From: Gordonia humi
GTDB lineage: Bacteria; Actinomycetota; Actinomycetes; Mycobacteriales; Mycobacteriaceae
DNA: 64,000 bases
Direction: 5' to 3'
Assembly: GCF_014197435.1 (NCBI RefSeq)
Contig: NZ_JACIFP010000001.1
Location: 3,472,001 to 3,536,000, forward strand
Made by a program: the position numbers and the translations under genes. Shown here in pieces: positions 57,973 through 64,000 of the stretch (its first letter is position 1; every line of letters starts with the position of its first letter). Under the pieces are notes generated by a model, which made no database searches, had not been told where the DNA came from, and saw nothing but the letters and a program-made list of their open reading frames with translations.

Positions 57973-58005
57973 CACCCCTCTTCGGAGGGGTGTGACTGCA
58001 GTCAC
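57973..58005. promoter_or_regulatory. Hairpin and 14-bp palindrome in a divergent promoter region
   Basis: An 8-bp stem CACCCCTC / GAGGGGTG with a TTCG tetraloop (57973-57992) abuts the perfect palindrome GTGACTGCAGTCAC (57992-58005). Both lie in the 82-bp region between the divergent phosphodiesterase and acyl-CoA synthetase genes, the palindrome ending 22 bp before the synthetase ATG. Operator for one or both genes is likely. Confidence 0.5.
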
Positions 58006-58027
58006 CTGTGGTGGGAGAATCTCATCC

Positions 58028-59752
58028 ATGACCACATCGCCAGCAACCGACAGTCTCCGCGCGGCGCGCGACACCCTCCTTCGTCTCCGGTCCGACTACG
58101 ACGATGCACTCGCCGAGTTCTCCTGGCCCGACGTCGGCGACACGTTCAACTTCGGCCACGACTGGTTCGACGCGTACGCGCGCGGGAACGACTCTCCCGG
58201 ACTCGTGATCGTCGAGGACGACGGATCGCGGGCGTCGTACTCGTTCGGACAGTTGTCGCGTCGATCCGACCAGGTCGCCGCCATGCTCCGGGACTCCGGC
58301 GTCCAGCGCGGGCAGAGCGTGATCGTCATGCTGAACAACCAGGTGGAACTCTGGGAGTCGATGCTCGCGATCATCAAGATCGGCGCGGTCATCATGCCGA
58401 CGACCACCGCGGTCGGTCCGGCCGATCTCGCGGACCGCGTCGCACGAGGCGACGCCGTCGCCGCGATCTGCAACGTCGCCGACGCCCCGAAGTTCGCCGA
58501 TGTCGCGGGAGTCGGCCACCGCTTCGTCGTGGGCGGGGACGCGGAGGGATGGCGCGACTACGCGACGGCGTCGGACATCGAGGATCCGGCCGTCGAGCAT
58601 CCCGGGAACTCGTCGACCGACCGGCTCCTGCTCTACTTCACCTCCGGCACCACCAGTAAGCCGAAGCTCGTCGAGCACACGCACGTCTCCTATCCCGTGG
58701 GGCACCTGTCGACGATGTACTGGCTCGGTCTGCGGCCCGGCGACGTCCACCTCAACATCTCGAGCCCGGGCTGGGCCAAGCACGCGTGGTCGAACTTCTT
58801 CGCACCGTTCCTCGCGGAGGCCGCGGTCCTGGTCTACAACTACGCCCGGTTCGACGCCGTGGCGCTTCTCGGCCGCATCACCGACGAGCACGTGTCGACC
58901 TTCTGCGCCCCGCCGACCGTCTGGCGCATGCTCATCAACGCCGATCTGTCCGGCGGCCGACCCGATTCGCTCCGGGAGGCGATCGGTGCGGGCGAACCGC
59001 TCAACCCGGAGGTGATCAGCCAGGTGGAGAAGCACTGGGGTCTGACCATCCGCGACGGCTTCGGTCAGACGGAGTGCACGGCCTCGATCGCCAACTCCCC
59101 CGGCCAACCGGTGAAGTCCGGCTCCATGGGGCGGCCGCTTCCCGGCGTGCCCGTCGTCCTCGTCGACCCGGAGACCGGCGAGAGGGTCGACGGCCCCGGC
59201 GAGGGCGAGCTGTGTCTCGATCTGAGCGGTGCACAGGGTCGCCCGCTCACGCTGATGACCGGCTACCAGGGCGATGAGGAGCGCAATGCTCTCGCCATGT
59301 CCGGCGGCTTCTATCACACCGGCGACGTCGCCGAACGCGACGACGACGGGTACATCACCTACATCGGTCGCACCGACGACGTGTTCAAGGCCTCCGACTA
59401 CAAGGTCAGCCCGTTCGAGTTGGAGAGCGTCCTCATCGAGCACGCCGCCGTCGCCGAGGCCGCCATCGTGCCCGCCCCGGACGCGGTGCGCCTGGCCGTT
59501 CCGAAGGCGTACATCGCCCTGGCGCCCGGCTACGACCCGACCGCCGACACGGCCCGGGAGATCCTCGCCTACGCACGTGAGCACCTTCCGCCGTACCTGC
59601 GCGTGCGCCGAGTCGAGTTCTTCGAACTTCCGAAGACGATCTCGGGGAAGATCCGCCGTGTCGAACTCCGACGCCGCGAGGACGACCACGCCGACGAACG
59701 ATTCGGCGGGGAGTTCCGCGACGAGGACTTCGGCATGCGCGGCGGCAGCTGA
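58028..59752 (+). CDS. AMP-forming acyl-CoA synthetase (medium-chain/acetyl type)
   Basis: A 574-aa adenylate-forming ligase that activates a carboxylate to its CoA thioester. P-loop YFTSGTTSKPK (about 205-215), DGFGQTEC (about 343-350), the YHTGDVAERDDDGYITYIGR hinge region, FKASDYKVSPFELE, and the catalytic Lys in PKTISGKIRR near the C terminus. Length and N-terminal FNFGHDWFDAYA fit the medium-chain acyl-CoA synthetase (ACSM) branch better than fatty-acyl CoA ligases. GGGAG precedes the ATG. Expressed alone; substrate unknown. Confidence 0.9.
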   Translation: MTTSPATDSLRAARDTLLRLRSDYDDALAEFSWPDVGDTFNFGHDWFDAYARGNDSPGLVIVEDDGSRASYSFGQLSRRSDQVAAMLRDSGVQRGQSVIVMLNNQVELWESMLAIIKIGAVIMPTTTAVGPADLADRVARGDAVAAICNVADAPKFADVAGVGHRFVVGGDAEGWRDYATASDIEDPAVEHPGNSSTDRLLLYFTSGTTSKPKLVEHTHVSYPVGHLSTMYWLGLRPGDVHLNISSPGWAKHAWSNFFAPFLAEAAVLVYNYARFDAVALLGRITDEHVSTFCAPPTVWRMLINADLSGGRPDSLREAIGAGEPLNPEVISQVEKHWGLTIRDGFGQTECTASIANSPGQPVKSGSMGRPLPGVPVVLVDPETGERVDGPGEGELCLDLSGAQGRPLTLMTGYQGDEERNALAMSGGFYHTGDVAERDDDGYITYIGRTDDVFKASDYKVSPFELESVLIEHAAVAEAAIVPAPDAVRLAVPKAYIALAPGYDPTADTAREILAYAREHLPPYLRVRRVEFFELPKTISGKIRRVELRRREDDHADERFGGEFRDEDFGMRGGS

Positions 59753-59783
59753 TCCCCAGCGGCACGACCGGAACGAAACCGGC

Positions 59784-59811
59784 CGTCGCCGAGGAATACT
59801 CGGCGGCGACG
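59784..59811 (+). terminator. Hairpin after the acyl-CoA synthetase gene
   Basis: CGTCGCCGAG pairs with CTCGGCGGCGACG (one 3-nt bulge) around a 5-nt loop, 31 bp after the stop. No T-tract. Confidence 0.45.
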
Positions 59812-59820
59812 CGATGTTGA

Positions 59821-59866
59821 CGTCGGCGGACCGGACCCTGTCTCTGCGGGGTCCGGCCCGCCGACG
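59821..59866 (+). promoter_or_regulatory. Long structured leader hairpin before the SMR gene pair
   Basis: Outer 9-bp stem CGTCGGCGG / CCGCCGACG, a 2x2 internal loop, then inner 7-bp stem CGGACCC / GGGTCCG with a 10-nt loop. The 3' arm ends directly at the Shine-Dalgarno region (ACGGAG) of the first SMR gene. A cis-acting control element is plausible; it does not match any guanidine riboswitch I know. Confidence 0.45.
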
Positions 59867-59878
59867 AACGGAGATCGC

Positions 59879-60232
59879 ATGAAGGCATGGGCGCTGCTGC
59901 TCGCGGCCATCGCGCTGGAGCTGGCGGGCACCCTTTCGCTTCGCGCGTCGGTCGATCACAAGGCGTGGATCGCGATCGTCGTCGTGGCGTACGTCGGCGC
60001 CTTCGTGCTCCTCGGGCTCGCATTGCGCACCGGTATGCCGATCGGTGTCGCCTACGGTGCGTGGGGTGCTCTCGGCGTCGCCGCGACCGCGGTGCTCGGC
60101 TGGGTGATCTTCGACGAAGCTCTCAGTGCCCTCAGCATCGTCGGCATCGCTCTCGTGATGGTCGGTGTCGTGGTGGTCGAGAACGGTTCGCATCCGCCCG
60201 CCGAGAACACCGTGGACGAGGTGTCCGCGTGA
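59879..60232 (+). CDS. Small multidrug resistance (SMR) family transporter, subunit 1
   Basis: A 117-aa protein with four transmembrane helices and the essential membrane Glu14 in IALELAGTLSL, followed by the GMPIGVAYGAWGALGVAATAVLG helix typical of EmrE/SugE proteins. A polar C-terminal tail of about 13 residues is longer than in subunit 2. The next gene overlaps by 4 bp, pointing to a paired (heteromeric) SMR transporter. Paired SMRs export cations or polyamines; the guanidinium-exporter subgroup is usually homomeric. Confidence 0.88.
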   Translation: MKAWALLLAAIALELAGTLSLRASVDHKAWIAIVVVAYVGAFVLLGLALRTGMPIGVAYGAWGALGVAATAVLGWVIFDEALSALSIVGIALVMVGVVVVENGSHPPAENTVDEVSA

Positions 60233-60543
60233 GCGCCCTCTGGCTGTCACTGGCCATCGTCAGCGAGCTCGCGGCGACGCTCTGCCTGCGCGCATCCGAC
60301 GGCATGCGCCGCCGACTGTGGCTGATCCCCACCGCGTTCGGCTACGTCGCGTCGTTCGTCCTCCTCTCGTTGACCCTCGCCGCAGGGGTCCCGGTGGCGA
60401 TCGCCTACGGCGTGTGGACCGCCGTCGGCATCGCCGCGGTCGCTCTGCTGGCGCGCATCGTCTGGCGCGATCCACTCACGCCGAGGATGATGATCGGCAT
60501 TGCGATCATCATCCTCGGCGTCGTACTGATCGAAGCGGGCTAG
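60229..60543 (+). CDS. Small multidrug resistance (SMR) family transporter, subunit 2
   Basis: A 104-aa four-helix SMR protein with the conserved Glu13 in IVSELAATLCLRAS and GVPVAIAYGVWTAVGIAAVALLA. GTG start overlaps the stop of subunit 1. The loops are more basic (GMRRRLW, WRDPLTPRMM) than those of subunit 1, as expected if the two insert with opposite topologies. Confidence 0.87.
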   Translation: MSALWLSLAIVSELAATLCLRASDGMRRRLWLIPTAFGYVASFVLLSLTLAAGVPVAIAYGVWTAVGIAAVALLARIVWRDPLTPRMMIGIAIIILGVVLIEAG

Positions 60544-60565
60544 GAGACGCGCTCCAAGACAGTCC

Positions 60566-62095
60566 TCAGCGCAGCAGTCCGCGAATCGTCGAGATGGTGT
60601 CCGCCTCGCTCGGGCTCTTCGCATCGACGCCGGTGCGGTACCGCTTGACCCGGGCGAATCGCAGGGCTGCGCCTCCGGGATAGCGCGTCGACCGCTGCAC
60701 ACCGTCGACGGCGATCTCGACGACGGTCTCCGGCCGCAGTCGGAGCACGTGGCCGTCGTCGTGCTCGGCGATCGTCGGAAAGTGCTCGGTCTGCCAGCGC
60801 AGCAGATCATCGGTCAGCCCTTTGAACGTCTTGCCCACCATCACGAATCCGCCCGGCTCGCCGTATTCGCCGTCGGGATCACGCGCGCCGAGGTGGATGT
60901 TCGACAACCATCCCGACCGACGACCGGATCCGCGTTCGACGGCCAGCACCACCAGGTCGTAGGTGTAGACGGGCTTCACCTTGATCCAGTGCGCACCTCG
61001 TCGGCCCGCCGCGTACGTCGAATCGAGCGCCTTGACGACGATTCCTTCGTTGCCGGCGGCGAGCGCGTCGTCGAGCACCGTCTGCGCGGCCGCGCCGTCA
61101 TCGGCCGGGACGACCTGTCCGGGGATCAGGCGGGCACCGACCGTCGACGCGAGGATCTCCCGCCGTACGCTCAGCGGCTCGTCGACGAGCGAGCGTCCGT
61201 CGGCGTACAGCACGTCGAAGAACCAGACGGTCAGGGCGTTCTCCCCCGCGTCTCCGAAGCTGCTCATCGTGTCCTGGAAGGGGCGGGCCGCGCCGTCTTC
61301 GTCGAGGGCCAGGGTCTCGCCGTCGAGGACCAGATCGTCCCCGGGCAGACCTCGCACCACGTCGACGACGTCGGGCACGCGGGCCGTGATGTCGGCCAGG
61401 CTGCGGGTGTAGGCGGTGACGGTCCCCCCGACACGATGTATCTGCAGCCGGGCTCCGTCGAGCTTGAACTCCACCGACGACGCGCCCGCGGTCCGGATCG
61501 CCTCGGCCGCCGTGGACGCCGTCGCCGCGAGCATCGGCTGCACGGCGACTCCGGGCGTGAGTCCGACACCGCTCAGATCGTCGCCGTCGATCACCGCTCG
61601 CACCGTTCGACCGAGGTCACCGGTGAGCATGGCCGCACGTCGGACCGTCGCCTTGGGAAGGTCCGCCGCGATCGCCGCCGCGTCGACGACGACGCCGTCG
61701 AGTGCGCCCGTCCGCATCTCCCCGATCATCACGCGCACGAGGTAGTCCTGCTCGTCTGCGGTCGCCGCTCGCAAGAGGCCGGTCAGGATCTCGGTTCGCC
61801 GAGCGGCCGATCCCGGACCCGTGCTCGCGGCCAGGACGGTGAACGCCGCATCGACATCGCCGACGGTCAGCCGTGCCGACGCCGCGGGCTCGGGCCGGAT
61901 CCGGTCCAGTGTCCGCCAGCCGACTCTCAGACGCCCTTGGACCGGTCTGCCGAGCACGAGGCCGACCACGGCGACCACATCGTCCGAGCCGGCGGCGATC
62001 AGCAGACGCGCCAGCACGTGCGTCTTCGCCGTTCTCGACCGCGTGGCGGCGACATCGGCGACGGCCGACACGACCTCGACGAGCGCGGTGGTCAC
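60566..62095 (-). CDS. ligB: ATP-dependent DNA ligase LigB-type
   Basis: A 509-aa ATP-dependent DNA ligase of the archaeal/actinobacterial LigB group. An N-terminal DNA-binding domain (about 1-180) is followed by the adenylation domain with the nucleotidyl Lys211 in EFKLDGARLQIH, then LDGETLALD, FFDVLYADG, NEGIVVKALDSTYAAGRRG..WIKVKP, and a C-terminal OB domain. GTG 62095 overlaps the stop of the nitroreductase gene (GTGA); the longer upstream frame was rejected for that reason. An accessory repair ligase beside the essential NAD ligase, which is not in this window. Confidence 0.92.
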   Translation of the reverse strand: MTTALVEVVSAVADVAATRSRTAKTHVLARLLIAAGSDDVVAVVGLVLGRPVQGRLRVGWRTLDRIRPEPAASARLTVGDVDAAFTVLAASTGPGSAARRTEILTGLLRAATADEQDYLVRVMIGEMRTGALDGVVVDAAAIAADLPKATVRRAAMLTGDLGRTVRAVIDGDDLSGVGLTPGVAVQPMLAATASTAAEAIRTAGASSVEFKLDGARLQIHRVGGTVTAYTRSLADITARVPDVVDVVRGLPGDDLVLDGETLALDEDGAARPFQDTMSSFGDAGENALTVWFFDVLYADGRSLVDEPLSVRREILASTVGARLIPGQVVPADDGAAAQTVLDDALAAGNEGIVVKALDSTYAAGRRGAHWIKVKPVYTYDLVVLAVERGSGRRSGWLSNIHLGARDPDGEYGEPGGFVMVGKTFKGLTDDLLRWQTEHFPTIAEHDDGHVLRLRPETVVEIAVDGVQRSTRYPGGAALRFARVKRYRTGVDAKSPSEADTISTIRGLLR

Positions 62096-62760
62096 TGCGC
62101 GCCGAACGGCCGGCCGTCGAACCGCTCGGCGGTGACGAAATCGGCGACGGCCGCTCGTGAGAGTCTGGTGAGCTGCTTCACGGGCCGCCCGATCGGCAGC
62201 ACCGCGGCGACGGCGTGGTGCTCGGGAATCGCGAGCAGTTCCCGAACGGCGGGCTCCTCCGCCGAGGCCATCGTGGTGATGGTCCCGCCGAGTCCGTGCG
62301 CACGCGCGCCGGTCAGGATGTTCCAGACGAGCGGATAGATCGAACCACCGGGCACCACACCGATCCGCTCGAGGTCCTGATCGGTCGCGGCGACCACGGC
62401 GAGGTCGATCGTCACCACGAGCAGGACCGGTGCGACGGCGAGCGGCCGGACGAAGGAGTCGACACCGACGACGTCGTCGAGTTCGTCGGCGGTGACCGCG
62501 GTGGGGTGCACCGGATTCCACGGATTCTCCCCCGCCGCCTTCTGCGCCAGATACCGGCGCGCACCCGTCCTGCTCAGATCCGCCAGCGCCCGCTTCGTGT
62601 CCTCGTCGCGGACGATCACGATGTGCGCCCCCTGCCGGTTGCCACCGCTGGGCGCGAAGCGGGCGGTGTCGAGAACGCCGAGCAGGGCCTCGTCCGACAC
62701 CGGATCATCGGTGAACTCGCGCGCCGCGAACGTCGTCCTGACGACCTCGCTGTACTCCAT
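62092..62760 (-). CDS. Nitroreductase-family FMN protein
   Basis: A 222-aa flavoenzyme. VRTTFAAREFTDDPV at the N terminus (FMN-contacting Arg pair), RFAPSGGNRQGAHIVIVRD and ARAHGLGGTITTMAS near the C terminus are typical of the nitroreductase fold. ATG 62760. Upstream, TACCGT at about -20 may be the -10. It overlaps ligB by 4 bp, but no shared pathway is evident. Substrate unknown. Confidence 0.87.
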   Translation of the reverse strand: MEYSEVVRTTFAAREFTDDPVSDEALLGVLDTARFAPSGGNRQGAHIVIVRDEDTKRALADLSRTGARRYLAQKAAGENPWNPVHPTAVTADELDDVVGVDSFVRPLAVAPVLLVVTIDLAVVAATDQDLERIGVVPGGSIYPLVWNILTGARAHGLGGTITTMASAEEPAVRELLAIPEHHAVAAVLPIGRPVKQLTRLSRAAVADFVTAERFDGRPFGAQ

Positions 62761-62817
62761 CACCCCATCTTCGCACGGTATCGGCGTCCACCACCGCGTC
62801 CTGCGCACCGGTAGGCC

Positions 62818-63738
62818 ATGATGGACCTCATGGCTATCCGCGAAGGCACGGCGACCGTCGGCGACGTCGACCTGTTCTACGACGAGTTCGGTTCGCCCGA
62901 CGATCCTGCGGTCCTCCTGATCATGGGACTCGGTGCCCAGATGGTCTTGTGGCGGACGGAGTTCTGCGAGCAGATCGCCGCTGCCGGATACCGCGTGATC
63001 CGATTCGACAACCGCGACAGCGGCCTGTCGACCAAGTTCGACGGCGCGCGTTCGGGAGGCGGGCCGCTTCCACTGAAGCTGCTCAAGTTCTTCGTCGGTC
63101 TGCCCGCCGCGGGATCGGCCTACACGCTGACCGATCTGGCGAACGACGCGGCAGGGGTCCTCGATCACCTCGGCATCGACCGGGCGCACATCGTCGGCGC
63201 GTCGATGGGCGGCATGATCGCTCAGGTCTTCGCCGCCGACCACGCCGATCGCACGCTGTCCGCGACGGTGATCATGTCGAGCAACAACCGCGCATTCCTC
63301 CCGCCGCCCGGACCGCGCCAGCTCCTCGCACTGCTGTCGCCGCCACCCAAAGGCGCCGGTCGGGAGGAGATCATCGCGAACTCCGTCGCGGTCAGCGGTG
63401 TCATCGGCAGCCCTGTCTACCCGCCTGCCGCCGAGACCGCCCTCGCCCGCGCCACCGAATACTTCGACCGCTGCTACTACCCGATCGGCGTCGCTCGGCA
63501 GTTCGCCGCGATCCTGGCGTCCGGGTCGCTCGTCGGGCACGACGAGCTGATCGGTGCGCGCACCCTGGTACTGCACGGCACGCACGACAAGCTGATGCGC
63601 GCGTCCGGTGCGCGCGCCGTCGCCCGGTCCGTCTCGGACGCTCGTCTCGTCATGGTCGACGGTATGGCGCACGACCTTCCGGAACCACTCTGGGATCGGA
63701 TCATCGGCGAGTTGACCCGGCACTTCGCCGCGAGCTGA
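62818..63738 (+). CDS. Alpha/beta hydrolase
   Basis: A 306-aa serine hydrolase with VLLIMGLGAQMVLW (oxyanion region), nucleophile elbow GASMGG (Ser129), the acid in LHGTHDKLMRASGA and His in GMAHDLPEPLW. Similar proteins are annotated as esterases, aclacinomycin methylesterases or haloperoxidase-like hydrolases; the sequence alone does not decide. Two adjacent ATGs (62818, 62821) are possible starts. It diverges from the nitroreductase gene across 57 bp. Confidence 0.88.
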   Translation: MMDLMAIREGTATVGDVDLFYDEFGSPDDPAVLLIMGLGAQMVLWRTEFCEQIAAAGYRVIRFDNRDSGLSTKFDGARSGGGPLPLKLLKFFVGLPAAGSAYTLTDLANDAAGVLDHLGIDRAHIVGASMGGMIAQVFAADHADRTLSATVIMSSNNRAFLPPPGPRQLLALLSPPPKGAGREEIIANSVAVSGVIGSPVYPPAAETALARATEYFDRCYYPIGVARQFAAILASGSLVGHDELIGARTLVLHGTHDKLMRASGARAVARSVSDARLVMVDGMAHDLPEPLWDRIIGELTRHFAAS

Positions 63739-63765
63739 GCAATCTGACCGACCCCGCGCCGTGAA

Positions 63766-63798
63766 GCGAATGGCGGAGAATCTCCCATTCGCCGCCAT
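63766..63798 (+). terminator. Candidate terminator with alternative pairings after the hydrolase
   Basis: GCGAATGG (63766-63773) can pair with CCATTCGC (63785-63792), while ATGGCGG (63770-63776) can pair instead with CCGCCAT (63792-63798). The two stems are mutually exclusive. It begins 27 bp after the stop. Confidence 0.4.
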
Positions 63799-63853
63799 TG
63801 CCGTCGAACGGCCCCAATAGGTCGACTTCTACTTTTAGCGAGAATCCCCGTTA

Positions 63854-63859
63854 TATAAT
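63854..63859 (+). promoter_or_regulatory. Consensus TATAAT -10 in an AT-rich leader
   Basis: A perfect TATAAT lies in an AT-rich patch (63840-63880) unlike the rest of the window. TCCCC and GGGGA flank it as a loose inverted repeat, and CGTTATA occurs twice (63849 and 63860). No good -35 was found. It would drive a gene beginning just beyond 64000. Confidence 0.5.
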
Positions 63860-63968
63860 CGTTATACAGGGGAATTCCCACCTCATAACGCTTTTCTCAC
63901 GACACTCCCCTCCATTCATGTCGCGCCGGACCCGTATATGCGTTACCAACGCCTTACGGCCGCAAACA

Positions 63969-63998
63969 CTGACGCTCTCGCGTCAGCCGAGGAGGGAG
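63969..63998 (+). promoter_or_regulatory. Leader hairpin plus strong Shine-Dalgarno at the window edge
   Basis: CTGACGC / GCGTCAG, a 7-bp stem with a TCTC loop (63969-63986), is followed by GAGGAGGGAG (63989-63998). This is a strong ribosome-binding site for a plus-strand gene whose start codon must lie within a few bases of the window end. Confidence 0.5.
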
Positions 63999-64000
63999 AC

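Noticed and set aside
59821..59866. Guanidine riboswitch before the SMR pair
   Set aside because: The single two-part hairpin has neither the ACGR loops of the class II element nor the conserved core of class I or the pseudoknot pattern of class III.

Overview
The window looks like chromosomal DNA of a high-GC actinomycete of the order Mycobacteriales, most likely Gordonia or a close relative (inference from gene content, gene order and very high GC; no 16S rRNA is present). Coding density is high, genes overlap by 4 bp in many operons, and GTG starts are common. Nine genes begin 6-7 nt after a TANNNT hexamer, the layout of leaderless actinobacterial transcripts. I saw no tRNA, rRNA, CRISPR array, insertion sequence or prophage.

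Layout. 1-201: C-terminal end of an unknown gene. 292-2782: two tandem paralogous membrane proteins of unknown function. 2814-3782: ctaB. 4021-10488: pentose phosphate operon tkt-tal-zwf-opcA-pgl, closed by a long hairpin. 10734-21894: a SAM-IV riboswitch followed by a tight ten-gene operon. It holds two complete polar amino-acid-type ABC importers (each permease-ATPase-lipoprotein), four luciferase-like flavin monooxygenases and one GNAT acetyltransferase. 21951-28357: ppc, secG, tpiA, pgk and gap. 28490-38775: whiA-yvcK-rapZ-uvrC, a PH-domain protein gene, ribH-ribBA-ribE behind an FMN riboswitch, a small LapA-like gene, ribD and rpe. This backbone follows the gene order known from mycobacteria. 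38952-41555: a DcuAB-type dicarboxylate carrier and an M20 amidohydrolase. 41647-54048: a nearly complete molybdenum block, with formate dehydrogenase-like fdhF, fdhD, modABC, a molbindin-type regulator, and moeZ-moeA-moaC-mobA-DUF-moaD facing mogA-moaE-moaA. 54160-63738: accessory and housekeeping genes: a lipoprotein/permease fusion, a phosphodiesterase-MFS pair, an acyl-CoA synthetase, a paired SMR transporter, ligB with a nitroreductase, and an alpha/beta hydrolase. 63739-64000: an AT-richer leader with a consensus -10 box and a strong Shine-Dalgarno at the window edge, pointing to a gene just outside.

How the parts fit. The SAM-IV operon is the most interesting system. The riboswitch should turn it on when SAM (and therefore sulfur amino acids) is scarce. 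Two importers, an N-acetyltransferase and several C-S/S-oxidising monooxygenase-type enzymes match the logic of the Bacillus ytmI and yxe operons, which salvage S-modified cysteines through N-acetylation, flavin-dependent cleavage and deacetylation. Here the control is by riboswitch, the transporter is duplicated, and neither deacetylase nor flavin reductase lies in the operon. The operon sits between two blocks (pentose phosphate; ppc-glycolysis) that are close neighbours in related genomes, as if inserted. The molybdenum block collects uptake, cofactor synthesis, guanylylation, sulfuration accessory protein and the client enzyme in about 12 kb. The two intergenic stretches over 300 bp (10489-10862 and 36438-36769) are explained by the SAM-IV and FMN riboswitches.
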